NCBI GenBank assembly: GCA_940671915.1 | Contig: CALNVZ010001721.1 | Span: 44,076,110-44,140,109 of the forward strand | DNA length: 64,000 bases | Origin: Paracentrotus lividus | Lineage: Eukaryota > Echinodermata > Echinoidea > Camarodonta > Echinidae | Reading direction: 5' to 3' | Shown here: piece by piece, positions 28,160 to 40,513 of the stretch | Layout of the letters: each line of letters opens with the position of its first letter | Numbering within the stretch: the stretch's first letter is position 1 | Made by a program: the position numbers and the translations under genes | Notes under the pieces: model-generated | What the model was told of the DNA's origin: nothing | The model's database searches: none | The model's input: only the letters and a program-made list of their open reading frames with translations

Positions 28160-28943
28160 GTGGAGAACAAGGACCTTACATTAATTTCATATTTCAAACC
28201 ATTCAAAATATTGGTTAGGCAGCATTTCTCATCAACTTAAAACTATGCCAAGTTTATTTTTCACTTTTGTGGGTTCATAAAGTTGTCAAACACCTGATGG
28301 TCACAGGTGCGTATTCAGGATTTTGCATCACGGGGTGCCCAACATGATTTCTGCTTTTCAAAAAATTTGTATTTTATTTTTTATCTAAATGGTGAGTTCA
28401 TGGGAATTTTTTTTAGGTGTATGAGGTATTACTGCTATAGATGAAAATACTAATAATTTTGAATAGGAGCGCAAAGCGCGATTGGATTTTTTAATCTAAT
28501 TAACGACCAAAAGCATAGAATTCTAAGCACTTAGGGGTTTCCAATTTTTTTAGCTCCTCATCAGAATATTATATGAATGGGAGCTGTTATTTTTCCATCA
28601 AAACAATTTGAAAGCAAGCCATATAAAATCATGTGAAATTTATTTATTAATCAAACAATGTACCAATGTAAATTGATGTTTTGTTGGTCAGAATCCTCAT
28701 AATCTGGATACTATAGGCGAGCGCGAGCGGAAATTTGATGTATCAAATGATCTGAAAAAGGGACATTGTATGCATTCCTCAGAACACAATATAATAACTC
28801 CTTTAACAATGATGCGAGCACGAAGAGCGACCGAAAATTTTGCTCTATATATAGAGAGACTAGAAGTTTAGGATCAATTTGGCCTCCATAATTAAAGACC
28901 AATGTGTTGCCCATTAAGTTTACATGTGAAAGAAAGATGAATC

Positions 28944-28974
<31 letters not shown>

Positions 28975-30010
28975 ATAATAAGGCCATGCATTTTAAACTC
29001 ACCTAAATACTAAAAATCATGCACCTATCAGGATCAAAGAGTCATAATTTTAAAATATTAACTCTAAACCTACAAAAGTATACATTTTCTGAAAGGAAAT
29101 GTCCTGTAGATTTCAAAAATGTCATCCACTACAGTGTAAGGTGAAGTAGTAACATATTTTATTAAATATTGAATATTTTGGGGCCCAATTTTTTTTTCTG
29201 CAGACCCAATATTTCTCCCTTTGATCCAGGTCATAATTGCTCACCATATTTAATTGCTCTTGACATTTCCTTTCAGAAAATAGTTATAGGGGGTTTTCTT
29301 CATTTAATGAAAAATTCTTAACCGTAAGGTCCAAATATTTTGGTCAACCTGGGCGGGGAGGGGGTCGCCCCTTCTCAAGATCTTGGCCAGGTGGGGCCAA
29401 AGTTTATAAAAACTTGCATGTAGGCGCTATCTTAAATAAATAAGCTCACAAAGTTTAGGCCCTATCTCAATAATTTTTGATTATCTGCATTTATGTAATG
29501 TCGCTTCACATACAGCAGTCTGTATTGAGTTACTTTATGTACAATACACAGTCAATGGGAATTTTCATCTTAACTGCTCGCAGCGCGGCGATTTTCGAAA
29601 CTGCGCATTACAAATGGCTGGAACTTATAACTGTGGTGTCAAAAGATGCATGAGACTCTAAGCTATACAGTTCTAAAGCTCACAGCACAATATCCATAAA
29701 GTTATCATGGTATATATGTTTCAAATGCACAGGAGGGTGCGAAATCCCATAGACTTTGTGTGTACCTCTTCCCCCCCCCTCAACACCCTTGCCTTTTCGT
29801 ATTCATATCGCATGCTGTGTCGCGATTTCAAGTGCGATTACGTTAAATTCACAGTCTGAATAGAGCTTGCATTCAGCTTTCAAATAACACCAATTTCATG
29901 GCAATACCCCTCTATTTAGCCAAGATATCATACATTAACTGAAAATCTTTGGAAAAGCGTAACAAAACCACCCTTTTTGGGTGGGGAGTTCAAAACACAT
30001 GCCATATATA
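28160..30010. other. Interspersed repeat debris, (CT)n microsatellite
   Basis: No gene. A (CT)n run passing into TATATA lies at 28948-28975. Fragments such as GTGCGTATTCAGGATTTTG (28308) and the GAGCGCGAGCG-type motifs (28445, 28720, 28815) look like ends of degenerate interspersed elements. The dispersed motif AAAGTATACATTTTCT recurs at about 29077. Confidence 0.45.
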
Positions 30011-30623
30011 TTCAGTTGACGCCAAAAGTTTACATACACCTGGTATAAAAACATGCAAATACGATTTTTACCACCATTAGAACATTGGGAATCATTTATT
30101 TTGATAAATATCAAGATAGGTATGGTATTTAAAATATCTAGAAACATATATGGCGTGTGTCATGAAATGGGTGCAAAATGTGTTACATGTCCAAACATTT
30201 GTAAAATGTACATTGTCACAAACAAGCACTAGTTTCTTAATGGGAAGTCAAACATTTTCAAAAGTATATATATATTGAAAGCTGAATGGTAAGGAAGATG
30301 ACTAACATATTCTTTTGCCTGTACAGGGTGTGACATTAAAGCTATACAAGGCGTTACAAGAAAAATGGTTTAAAAAGTTTCACAATTTCAATGACAACTA
30401 ATTTCTTACTGTTTGAATCAAATGAAAAATCAACTTAGACTGTGTTAATAAGACCCTATGCTTCCACAGAATAGAAACTTGTAATGCAAAATTATTATTT
30501 CCAACCACGCTACAGAGTGTATAAAAAGAAGAAAAAATTGTTTAAAATGGCAGAAATCCTGTCTTTTACATTTGAATTACAACTTTATAAACAAAGTTTA
30601 TTGCAAGAAATATGTTTTCATGT

Positions 30624-31461
30624 GGGGAGACTGGTAATTATGCCCCCTTTTCACATTTCCTATTACTACCATAAATGAAAAGTCCAATGATATTCTAAAT
30701 ATATATGTAAAAATACAGTCGGTCCATATACCTATTATATACAAAGGAAAGTATAAACCTGCTACTTCTCATTTGCATATTAATTACCATTATGTTAACA
30801 ACTTTGAGGGCCATAATTACCCCAAGGGTTGGGGTATTTATGCCCCTATTGTAATTACTGCATGAATTCAAAGATATTATGCTAATAATGATGGGAATCT
30901 AATAAATATTGTTGGGTATTCCTAATACACTTATCAACCACCAACAATGATTTAATCAATAATTGGTTCAGCCAAAATGTGGAAATTTTGCAATCAAAGC
31001 AATACATAAATTTATGTACAAAATTGTACAAGTGAATGTCCCTATCTACGCTTATCTGCGCTTATACACTGTTTATGCATTGGGGGCCATAATTACCCCA
31101 AATGACATTTTCAATTTGATCCCCTTTACAGCTCTACTATTGAAGATATATCAGGTGGAAGTTTTTCTGTTGTGTTTTTACTTCCTATTGTTTCAGTTTC
31201 AATCAAAATTTCATCTTAAATGATTGTAATTAATGATATCATCACACCACCAAAAAAGCAGACTTGCCACTTTCCACGAACAGAATTGTAATTGCCGTAC
31301 ATTTTAGGCTCCCTTAAGCACAAAATTTCATGTAAATGGCTTATTTTTCTCATATGATAGTAGGAAGAGTTTAGCGAGGCATGTGCAAAAATTAAATTAT
31401 GATTGTGTAATGCAGCAAAAGAATTATAAGTTCTCAAAACCATAATTACCCCAGCTTCCCC
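30624..31461. mobile_element. TIR element, first copy (GGGGAGACTGG ends)
   Basis: It starts GGGGAGACTGGTAATTATG and ends as a near inverse (CATAATTACCCCAGCTTCCC). It is collinear over its length with 60689-61545. Internal GGGGCCATAATTACCCCAA boxes repeat the terminal motif. Non-coding. Confidence 0.75.
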
Positions 31462-31828
31462 TATATGTATCTATGTACATGCAAAGAAAATGGGTGGAAA
31501 ATCGCAATTATTGTTATAAATTGGCATGTTGCAATTTTTAATGCCTGCAATGCATTGTCTATGAACCGTGGGTGCATGAAGTTAGTTTACATTAAATAAT
31601 TAATTAATTAATTGATTAAGTGACTTTTGAATAATCTAATTCACATTTGTTTAAAACCAGATAAATTCCAAAGAGATTGATATATGACTCAATCTATAAG
31701 ACCGATGGGATACAAATATATAACGCAACAAAAATAAGAAAGTAACGAAAATGGGAATTCCCTATGCTTTAACACATGCCTCCACCGTAGGATCCTCCAC
31801 CATAGGATCCTCCTCTCCCTACCTTAAA

Positions 31829-32616
31829 CCCTAGAAAGGCCGCTGTTATTCAGCCATCTCACGTCCGGGGGATTTGCCGTTGTTGTGCGGGCGAGCTGAT
31901 TAGGCCCCCTCTCCCTCAGATCTCGGATCGGCCGATCGTGCGAGCACCGCGAAATTTTGCACAATAGTAGTGTGCGATGTAATCTACAAGACTGTATAGT
32001 CTGTTTTTCCAAAATAATGTCTTTTTAATTCATATAAATTAATTATGCTAATTTATGCATGAAATCATACATTTTGCTCTAAATCATTAATTAAGGCTCC
32101 TACATGTAGAATGCTAATTCTTGGTGTAAATATTCTTTGTAGCATTCCTAACAATTGTACGTGAAAAAATTTCCGGTATCTAATTCAATTTCTTATGTAT
32201 TTTATTGTTTTTGGAATTTCTTATATATTTCTTTACTTATGTATTTTATTTTTTTGTCTGGAATACTTTGGTCAATGATTATCTCTGAATATTACAGCAA
32301 TATCAACTAAAACAATGGCTCATAACCATATTTTAAATACTGAAATGTGAATTTAGCATAACAAGCCATTTCCCATATGTTTTGTACACAAATACAGAAA
32401 ATCTCAGATTTTTGAGCCTGCGCTGCATTACATAATGTTGCGCAACTTCCGAACCGTAAGGTCAATTTTTTTCAAAATAGCTTTAAAAGTTGTGTAAGAT
32501 GTTAGAGGAAAAAGTCATAAATACGCGGAGCGCGAATTTTTTTTTCAGCGGACATACGGCGCGGAAACGTCGAGGGGGGCTGATTAGGCCCCCCCCCCCC
32601 CCCGGCCCTTTTAGGG
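31829..32616. mobile_element. piggyBac-like MITE, degraded copy
   Basis: The left end is CCCTAGAAAGGCCGCTG after TTAA (31824-31827); the right end is GGCCCTTTTAGGG before TAAC. The body (TTAATTATGCTAATTTATGCA, then TTTCTTATGTATTTTATTG) matches the cleaner copy at 40514-41298. A C homopolymer lies just inside the right end. Confidence 0.65.
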
Positions 32617-33859
32617 TAACCACTCAAATTATCTTTGTATTAAACTGTGAGCAGGACAAAGATGAAACTTCACAGACATGTAGCCTAATTAATTATCTAC
32701 AATTTGAAACATTGTACAGCTCATGACTGTACTTTGTTTTCACTCTATGCAAAAAAATGTAAAATTTTCCTCAATGTAACGCCTCCACCCTTTTACTATA
32801 CCCCAATATGTGACACATGACCATATATGATTGATTTTCCTTCAGTTTGGATAAACTCAATGGTCAAAAGTGGCCACGGACACGTTTTCGTGCAATTGTA
32901 CTTATTATCTATACAATCGTAATAATTCAGTTTCTCTTGATTGCTTGCAGCGTAGGCTTTGCAAATAGCACAGTTGATTGTATTGTGTCTGTGGATTGAT
33001 TTCTAGTCACTTACATGAAGCAAGGCTATTTCATACTATTTTAAAAGATTTAAAAAGGAAGTCTACTTTTTTGGCATAAATTAATATGGCACGTAAGAGC
33101 TAAAAGTAGTTTAAATTGATGTTTGACTATTGTAGAAATCAAACACTCAATCTTAATAAGGTTCCAACTTTCAGACTTGCATATTTATATGATGCTACAT
33201 GCTCCACATCACATTTATAAAACTACCTAGGTTATCAATGGGGTTTATACACTGTTGTGTAGAGTGATGTAAGAGTGATGTAGGAGCATATATCAATATG
33301 CAGCCTGAAAGTCGAACCATACAAAAATTGAGTCGTCAGTCACCACAAAAGCCCAAACATTCATTTTGAATTAGTTTTAGAGTGAGTATAACAGAGAAAA
33401 GGGGAATTATGACAACAGCGGGTTGTCACATGTCTAGACCAGATCCATGGACAAACCATATGGGCAGACCTAAAAAATGGTATTCGCCCCATTAAACATG
33501 TAAATGGGACTGAATGTTTGCAAACTTGCTGGTGGAACGGAAAATAATCTCAGGAGAAGTATACAGAGAGCTCTTTGACAGCTCCAACAAGTGAAAAAGT
33601 GAAAAATAAAGCAAAATACAGGCAACACCATCACCAATTTTGGTTAGTGTATGTTAACTTTTGACCCACTGAATTTATCCAAACTGAAGTAAGAACAAAT
33701 ATATAGTATTTTTTATGAAAACATATTCTTTGAAATCAAATTAGATACCATGCCTAACCATATTTATAAAAAATAAATGATACACAATGTTCTTATGGTG
33801 GTAAAAATCGTATTTATATGATTTCTTACCAGGTGTATGTAAACTTTTGGCCTCAACTG

Positions 33860-35161
33860 TACAGTATATATACAGTGTATTCCTAAAAAAAGGTAACCGT
33901 TCAAGTTCAAAGGTCAGTCATTGCAAAAGTATGGTTTATTCTTGTGATTTGCTTACTAAAATATTAAGGAACTCTTCAGCTTTAATTTGAGACAACGATT
34001 ACGTCCATATTGCCAAGGGTCACAGACTTAGCGTCTTTGAAGGTACAAAACCTATTTTTCCAAGTTATTCGTTTGCTGGGTACGAAACAAACTTTTTGTT
34101 ATACCCCCATTCCACTGGCCATCGGACTCTCATCTCTAGCTCATCTGATCCCCAAAATGTCAATTTTGATGAGTTCCGATGAAATCTCACCCGAGGAGCC
34201 TGTTTTGGTGAACCTAATTTCTTGATTATCGGATGAAAGACTGGTAATCGGAAATCGGATGAAAGACTGGTATCTGCCCGATATCTGTCCGCCGTTTTCA
34301 TCGGCTTGTCCAATCCATGCATTTGCTTTCGGAGGGTAATTTTGGGGCTACCTGACTCTAAACTGACACTTCCAACATCAGAAGAGTGGTACCCCTGTAT
34401 CATGCACGTATTCTGGGGGGGGGGGGGGGGGCTTTACGGGCCTGGGCCTGGTATGTGTACAGTATGGCTGACAAAGGGTCGAGTGACCATAACAATAGGG
34501 GATCCCCCTGCCCCCTCACCACAAGCTACATTGCATGTATGTGAATTTTGAGATTAGATTGACTCGTCAAGTAATGCACGAATGAGTACACATCAAAGAG
34601 TAAATTGCCACATGACAGACCTAAAAAGGCCTCCTAATACTTTTGAAAAGAGATTATTTTGTCTTTGACGTGTGCTCACTCATGCCTAACTCTACGGATT
34701 TATCTTATTTTCATACATAATGTAGTCAATATCTGTAACAACACCCCTGCCCAGTTATTAAGCGGAAGACATTTTCGTTAAAAAGTTATGCTATTTCATT
34801 CATGATGGAGTTGCTTTTTTGTCAGCTTTTGTTGTTTCAATTTCATCCCCACCCTGGTACAATTCAAAATTTGCACGCAAACAATACTTCGTGTTCATCC
34901 AAGCGTAAAGACATACCACACAAAAATGGTACCAGAAGATGCGGGAGGAGTTACTCTTTCACAATATGTAAAATAATTTAGGGTTTATAAATTGGTTTTC
35001 TTTTTATTGACATTTTTCTAGGTGTTTTTACTCACTCGGTAGATCATTTCCATTTCATAGTGTATTCATTAGCTCTATGCCTATGGTATACCTTAAAACT
35101 GCTTGAAAATTGTTTTTAGATACATCTATTCAAAAAAAATTTGGAAGATGGCAATTATTAC
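33860..35161. other. Intergenic, no gene recognised
   Basis: A 19-base direct repeat (ATCGGATGAAAGACTGGTA) occurs at about 34227 and 34254, and a G homopolymer of about 14 at 34417-34430. Open frames here have no family resemblance. Confidence 0.4.
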
Positions 35162-35341
35162 CTGGAATGGATGTGGGGTCGATTGTCATCTTAGCTTCAT
35201 CATCTTCACTCTCGTCATCTTCAGATTCTTCAACTTTTACTACATAGAGTTGGTAGTCTTCATTCTCAGACGCACAAGCATCATCAATAACTTCTTTCTT
35301 GATTTCTCTCATCTTTGTCACTTGACTTGAATCATTTGATT
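35162..35341 (-). CDS. Acidic N-terminal exon of zinc-finger gene (exon 2)
   Basis: This 180-base minus-strand exon lies between a good acceptor (TTTCATATTTATAG) and the donor GTAATAATT. It encodes ESNDSSQVTKMREIKKEVID, then an EDYQLYVVKVEESEDDE acidic stretch, ending TSIP. It starts with 2 and ends with 1 base of a split codon. The preceding exon (35585-35738) ends in phase 1, and every finger exon here starts with two bases completing GAT, so the reading frame would run through. Short KKEV and KVEE acidic regions are typical leaders of invertebrate C2H2 proteins. Splicing to a particular finger exon is inferred, not shown. Confidence 0.6.
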
Positions 35342-35584
35342 CTATAAATATGAAAACATAACAGATAGAATATGACATTTCCTTCACATTAGCAATCTGG
35401 CTGTCTTGTATAGCTTTATTGAAGATGACATTTAAAACTAACACATCAATGATGTAGTGCTCATCTGGTATCCGGCAAAGAAATAAACACAATTTTTAAT
35501 TTTTGCCCAGTTGTCCTAAAATGCCTAAAATTGCTGGAAAATTGTTTTTTGATGTAAAATAACAAGTCAGAAGATGGCAATTAC

Positions 35585-35768
35585 CTGGTATTGATGTTGT
35601 ATCAATTGCCATCTGAGATTGGTCATTTTCTCTCTCGTCATCTTCAGTTTCTTCAACCTTTACGAAGTAGAGTTGATAGTCTTCATTCTCAGGCGCAGGA
35701 GTTTCATCAATAACTTCTTTCTTGATTTCTCTCATCATGGTTGGATGTTGGTGGTAATGTCTGCGCAC
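35585..35768 (-). CDS. Acidic N-terminal exon of zinc-finger gene (exon 1)
   Basis: This minus-strand exon lies between the acceptor GATTTTAG and the donor GTAATTGCC. ATG at 35738 in CCAACCATGATG is a plausible start, giving MMREIKKEVIDETPAPENED, then QLYFVKVEETEDDERENDQ and an end at TSIP. The upstream 30 bases would be leader. It is a clear duplicate of the exon at 35162-35341 (MREIKKEVID, ENEDYQLY, KVEE, TSIP conserved; both end in phase 1). The two may be used in series or as alternatives. No finger exon lies between them and 28157. Confidence 0.6.
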
Positions 35769-36140
35769 CTAAAATCTCACCTAAATTTAACACAAAAGAA
35801 AAATATCATTTTAAAACTCTGTAATATTTATACATGTTTAAATCAATTTAAAAATATATCATGATTTTTCATTTTAAAAGCAATATATTTTATTAATTCC
35901 ACAATAAGCCAAGTGTCATTTTATTTTGCAAAAAAAAAAGGTCTGAGCACTAACTCATTTTGCACACAATTTTTTTTTAGACACAAAGTTTGACAATTTT
36001 GAGAAATTTGCTGAAAATTAAGGTATCATTTTCAAAGTTAGAGAGGTTAGAACTGAAAACTTCACGTTCGTTTGCTTTTGTGGGGGGGGGGGGGGTGGTT
36101 GTAATCACATGTGGATAGTTTTTTATACATCACTTGATTC

Positions 36141-36345
36141 ATACTGCCAACATTGTGTGTCCAAATATAGGGACAAAGTGGGAATACAAATTTTAAAAAT
36201 AGGGACAATTCTGTATTTCCTATACATTACTGTACATAGATTTTTCAAAAAACAGGGACAAATGGTTGTAAATGATGTTAAATGCTCATTCTTTTCCCCT
36301 AAAATAGGGACTGTCCCTACTAAATAGGGACAGTTGGCAAGTATG
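36141..36345. mobile_element. MITE, 205 bases, 7-base target duplication
   Basis: Ends ATACTGCCAAC and GTTGGCAAGTATG are inverted. TTGATTC flanks both sides (36134-36140 and 36346-36352). TAGGGACA boxes recur inside. Non-coding; a 7-8 base duplication would fit a hAT-type origin. Confidence 0.7.
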
Positions 36346-36359
36346 TTGATTCTACATTA

Positions 36360-38800
36360 CAAAATATGGCATTGCATGCATAATAATAATCATTATAATT
36401 TTTTGCTGTTTTGGTGGCCAAATATGATCTAGCGTGGGTGTTTTTTACCTATATATATGCAGTTATTGTATGTCCAGACAGGTTGTGTGTCCAGACAAAC
36501 GATTCTGACCAGTCATTTGAAAAGGTTTACAAGCAATCTTTTTGTATTTTTTTGGAACAAAATGTCAGAAGTATTCTACAGATCAAATATTGATGAAGAT
36601 AAGCATTATTCATCACATATTTTTGGCTTAATCCTGAGACAAACAAGCAGGCTTTATTTTTATTAAGTGTCCGGACAACCAACCCCCCATCCTACATGAC
36701 AAACCCAAATATGCGCTCATCCCAGAAAATGTCATCTTTGTATTAACTGAGATAGTTGTAGTGTCTCTTGCGAATCTACACTCTTTGACTGACTTATGTG
36801 AAGACACTTCTGAAGATACGATCCATGTAGGTGAAGATTCCTACATGTATATGTGAACAGTAGAAGCGCCGGTCCACAACAGCTGATCGTCTGCATAAAC
36901 ACCGTCTGCATTTATAAACAAAGACGTTTCCCAAATTTTGCCGTCATCAGTAACAAGGTTTGTCTTCATTTATGAAGATGCCTGATTTCTTTTGGGACCT
37001 AGGCCTACAGTAGTACAGGATTTGGATGGCAGTTACGGAACTTAAGAGTGCTTAAGAGTGCTAAAATTAGATTCCTTATCATCAATTACCCCCAGTTCAC
37101 CTTCTACTTTTATGACTTGTCCGTCTTCCGCTTCCCAAGGATATAAAAGGGATTAGATCTAACGTTAGATCTAAGTGTCAATCACTGTGTTGTAGCTATG
37201 GGGAGCATGGCACAGTATACAGTAGAGCCTCAGTGAATGGAGTTGGCATCAATTGGGAGGCTATTTTTACTGTACAGTGTCTATATAAACGAGGACAAGT
37301 CCAGTAATCTGAGACAATCTTTGTTTTTGGACCAGCGCCTCTCAAAATTATGAATTGACCATGCAATGACAGATAAGTGTAACTTACACTGTAACGTGTA
37401 AGTGGGTGACATCCTTCCTCTCTCATTCAAGGCTATTGGCATTGCCAGGATTACGCACACACAGAAGAGATGTGACTCGTTCAAATAATTCAATAATGAA
37501 AAATCACTTTAACAAAGCAATCTCGCCATTGTAACTTATCCGATGTGCAGATCTATGTTTTTGCTGCGAGAGAGGAAGCGTAATGGCAGGGCCGCGAGGC
37601 CGGGCGCGGCGGGGTGTATGATGGGAGCCCAGGCGCCCAAGAGATGGCGAGTAAATTCAACTCTTCACATCTTGTTTCGGAGATCACGCATGCATCGTTT
37701 CGGACATACAATTCACAAATAACGGTCAATTGATGTATGAAATTGAAAAGAAGAACACGAATGGACAACTCACATAACAATTGTTTCGTTATAACAGTCT
37801 CCTCGGACTAAAAAGTCCTATAAAATACAGAATTCTTTACTCATTCCTGTCCCTTTCTTTGTAGCCGTAGGAAAGCTGTACTGTCGCGCCGTAGAGCCTA
37901 GTCTTTACTCCTAGACTGGAGTTTATTTTTTCTGTCAGATATGTCCGAGAGAGCATGCATGCATGCAGCGCAGGGAAAGCGGGATCGTTCCAAACTTCCA
38001 TGAACACTGCACTAAGTACGGTACTTAGACCATGAGGTTGTCATTAGACCTCTAGATAGAGATTGATGCGTGTCAGGAGACAACAAGAATTGTTCACTCG
38101 TTCTGTAGTGTCTAGATTCATAGACTAACCCCCAGATTGCTGACCACAGCCCAGTGGTCAAAACAAAGTCATAAATGTTGTTTGTCAAGCACCTGTTAAT
38201 GTCATATACATGTAATGAATGTGAGGGAGTGCCTTGTGACAGGCAGTCTGAATTACACCTCAATAAAGCAAATACATATTTTTATACCTCTCTCTTATTC
38301 TGTATTATATTCCACATACTAAGAATGTTGCAACAGGATTGGTCAAAAGTCAATCACATCATATTTGAATTTAGTTTTCCCATCATCAATCATCACTCGT
38401 AGTGATAGTAGTCGTAGTGATAGCTGATCACTTCAGCGCCCCATAGAGCATGTAGAGCCATAACGCATCATCGATTATTTTGAGGGTGCATGAAAATAAG
38501 TTTGTCACTCAGGGTTTTTTGTAGGCCTGCATGATAACATTTTTCCATATCACATGCAGCGACAGATAAATTCCTCTGTGATGTAACAATTGATATTTCT
38601 AAATTCTTTGTTACGTAACAATCACTTCAGCCCATTTGAGCTTGGCCTTCGCGCGCACTTTAATTGTGCGCATTTATTTTACAAGCGCAGGCATCGATTA
38701 CTTGAGTGGAATTTTCTTTTTAAGGATCTCTAGGAAATCTTTTATTTTTAACCAAAATATTGGTTTTCCCCGAGCTCTCAAAATGTTTCAGATGTGGAAT
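36360..38800. other. Intergenic, no gene recognised
   Basis: There is a perfect palindrome AGATCTAACGTTAGATCT at about 37156, just after a TATAAAAG (37141) on the plus strand, and tandem CTTAAGAGTG near 37043. GC content rises at 37560-37640. It could hold the promoter or leader exons of the minus-strand zinc-finger gene, but nothing can be fixed. Confidence 0.35.
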
Positions 38801-38803
38801 ATA

Positions 38804-38966
38804 AAGCAAATAATCACCTCTTGATCCAAATGATGTGAAGAATAACCCTTCCAGCACGGCAAGCTGGATGTACACGCTATCTCTCCTTAGCTCTGCTTCA
38901 GAGGAGATAGCTTATCCAGCTTGCCTGGATAGTCTTCCTATCATTTGGATCGAAGGTGATTATTTG
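38804..38966. repeat. Long imperfect hairpin (about 70-base arms)
   Basis: The left arm (AAGCAAATAATCACCTCTTG, then ATCCAAATGAT, CAAGCTGGAT, TATCTCTCCT) is inverted at the right (AGGAGATAG, ATCCAGCTTG, ATCATTTGGAT, GGTGATTATTTGCTT) around a short loop near 38890. It is probably a small foldback MITE; an RNA hairpin is possible. Confidence 0.65.
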
Positions 38967-39087
38967 CTTATGTGACTGATACTTTATTGTCTAGTGAGAA
39001 TAGAGACCGTTGTGCGAAAATACTCCCATAGGAGATCTGCACAGTAAATGGAAGAAGAATACTACATGTCAAACACATCAGTTGGTC

Positions 39088-39452
39088 CCGGGGGGGGTAC
39101 GTCACTCAAAGAAAAAAGTGCTACCCATGCGTGTCCCCGCATCCTGAAAATGGACCCTAAACGTCTCATTGCATGTAGTCAAATTTGCACCCCTTGAGAC
39201 GTCTGATTGGGAAAAACATACCCTAAATGGCGTAAACACGTGAAATTTTGACCTCAAAACAGCAATTTCCACTGAAAACACCCCTATTTTTATGAAAATG
39301 GCGATTGAAATGAAAAAACACCCCTATTTTAAGGAAAGAGACAAACGCCGCCGAAAGGTGAAAACAGAACCTTTTCGACGCTTTTTGGGGACACGCTTGA
39401 GTAGCACATCATGTGGTGAGTGACGCCCCCCCCCCCCCCCCCCCCCCCCGGG
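39088..39452. mobile_element. MITE with C/G-run ends, 9-base duplication
   Basis: CAGTTGGTC occurs at 39079-39087 and again at 39453-39461. Between them the element starts CCGGGGGGGGTACGTCACTC and ends GAGTGACGCC followed by a C run and GGG, so the ends are inverted. CACCCCTATTTT occurs twice inside. A 9-base duplication fits Mutator-like insertion. Non-coding. Confidence 0.7.
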
Positions 39453-39907
39453 CAGTTGGTCCAATTCTCTGACTATTTTTAAAGCTGGTGTATAGTTTTG
39501 AGAGAAGGAAAATTTTGTATTTCCTACCCCAACCGCCTCTGTGACAAAAGTACATCTGGAATCCATTTTTATTTTACCTAATTGTCATTTGGTTGGTCAT
39601 AATGTTCAAAGATAATTCTGGAGTCTAGCAACAAGGAAGTTGTGCTTTGTGATGGTGATGTGGTCTATATTCACATTGAGGGGGTCCTGATGGGAGAATC
39701 TCAGGCTAAAACGCTGTTTGGGTTGGAGTCCCTAGGTACTGTAAATATAAATATTAAACTGTGAATGTGATAATGCAAAAATTATTATGCCTTAAGTTTT
39801 TCAATGTAGAAGAAATCGTAAAAATGAGCAAAGAAAATGGAATTCCATTGAAATTCCAATGAAAGCTAACATAGCTTGGAGTTTTCTGGGATGGACTTTG
39901 TCATATA

Positions 39908-40070
39908 GGGCTTTCCATAGCTCAGACATAGCTCTATTAATCAGGTCTTGGGTTTGACTCCCAATGGAATCCTGTTTTATTTGCTCATTTCATCATATTA
40001 TATATTTCTGGTCAGTTTCACCCTTTGTTCAACTTTATAAAAGAAAACATTAGAATGCATGTACTTGTTC
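39908..40070 (+). mobile_element. tRNA-derived SINE, degraded
   Basis: The CCATAGCTCAG A-box region and GGGTTTGACTCCC B-box region are followed by the same tail (ATCATATTATATATTTCTGG, TCAGTTTCA) as the SINE at 45341-45475. The head is partly deleted. Confidence 0.6.
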
Positions 40071-40513
40071 ATGCTTGGTATATTTATTTGTATACAATGC
40101 CAGTTTGTGATATAGCATATGTTTCATCCCTTTCCTAGTTAGAATAGTATATATCAAAATCAAAAAGACAAGAAGACGTAACTCCCACTGTGTCATACCA
40201 GATGCTCAATCTGAATATAAATGTATGAACACAACAAATGAATTCAGAAAAATCTTAAACCAGGAAGATGCAAACCAGCAACATCCAACATTTTCACTCC
40301 TTTTGAAAATATCAGAGCATCCACACTGGCAGTTATATGACAAAGGTAATTTGCTATATATAGAATCATTGTATTTTTCAAGCAGTTCTTCATTTAACAG
40401 TGAAAGTGCTCAGTAATAGTACCTTTTAATTACAATACAACTTAGGAATATTGAATTTCATCTGTTCTCACAAGCAAGAAATTCACAATTATACACATAC
40501 AATCATATATTAA

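Larger units (their letters stand above)
30152..32822. mobile_element. Insertion splitting the Tc1-like left arm
   Basis: The Tc1-like arm sequence stops at about 30151 and resumes at about 32823 (ATATATGATTGATTTTCCTT), judged against the same arm of the 14.9-kb element. The junctions carry weak inverted similarity (GTGTGTCATGAAATGGG; reversed TGTGTCACATATTGGGG). It is itself loaded with the elements at 30624-31461 and 31829-32616. Its class is unknown. Confidence 0.5.
30013..33859. mobile_element. Second Tc1-like element with nested inserts
   Basis: The left end CAGTTGACGCCAAAAGTTTA and the right end (reversed CAGTTGAGGCCAAAAGTTTA, followed by TA at 33860) match the ends of the element at 14953-19141. 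The inner direct-repeat copy is near 33646 (TAGTGTATGTTAACTTTTGA). Its left arm is split between 30013-30151 and 32823 onward by a 2.7-kb insertion. It has no transposase frame. Confidence 0.8.

Noticed and set aside
34065-34403. 112-codon minus-strand frame
   Set aside because: No family resemblance, no splice context, and it spans a direct repeat.
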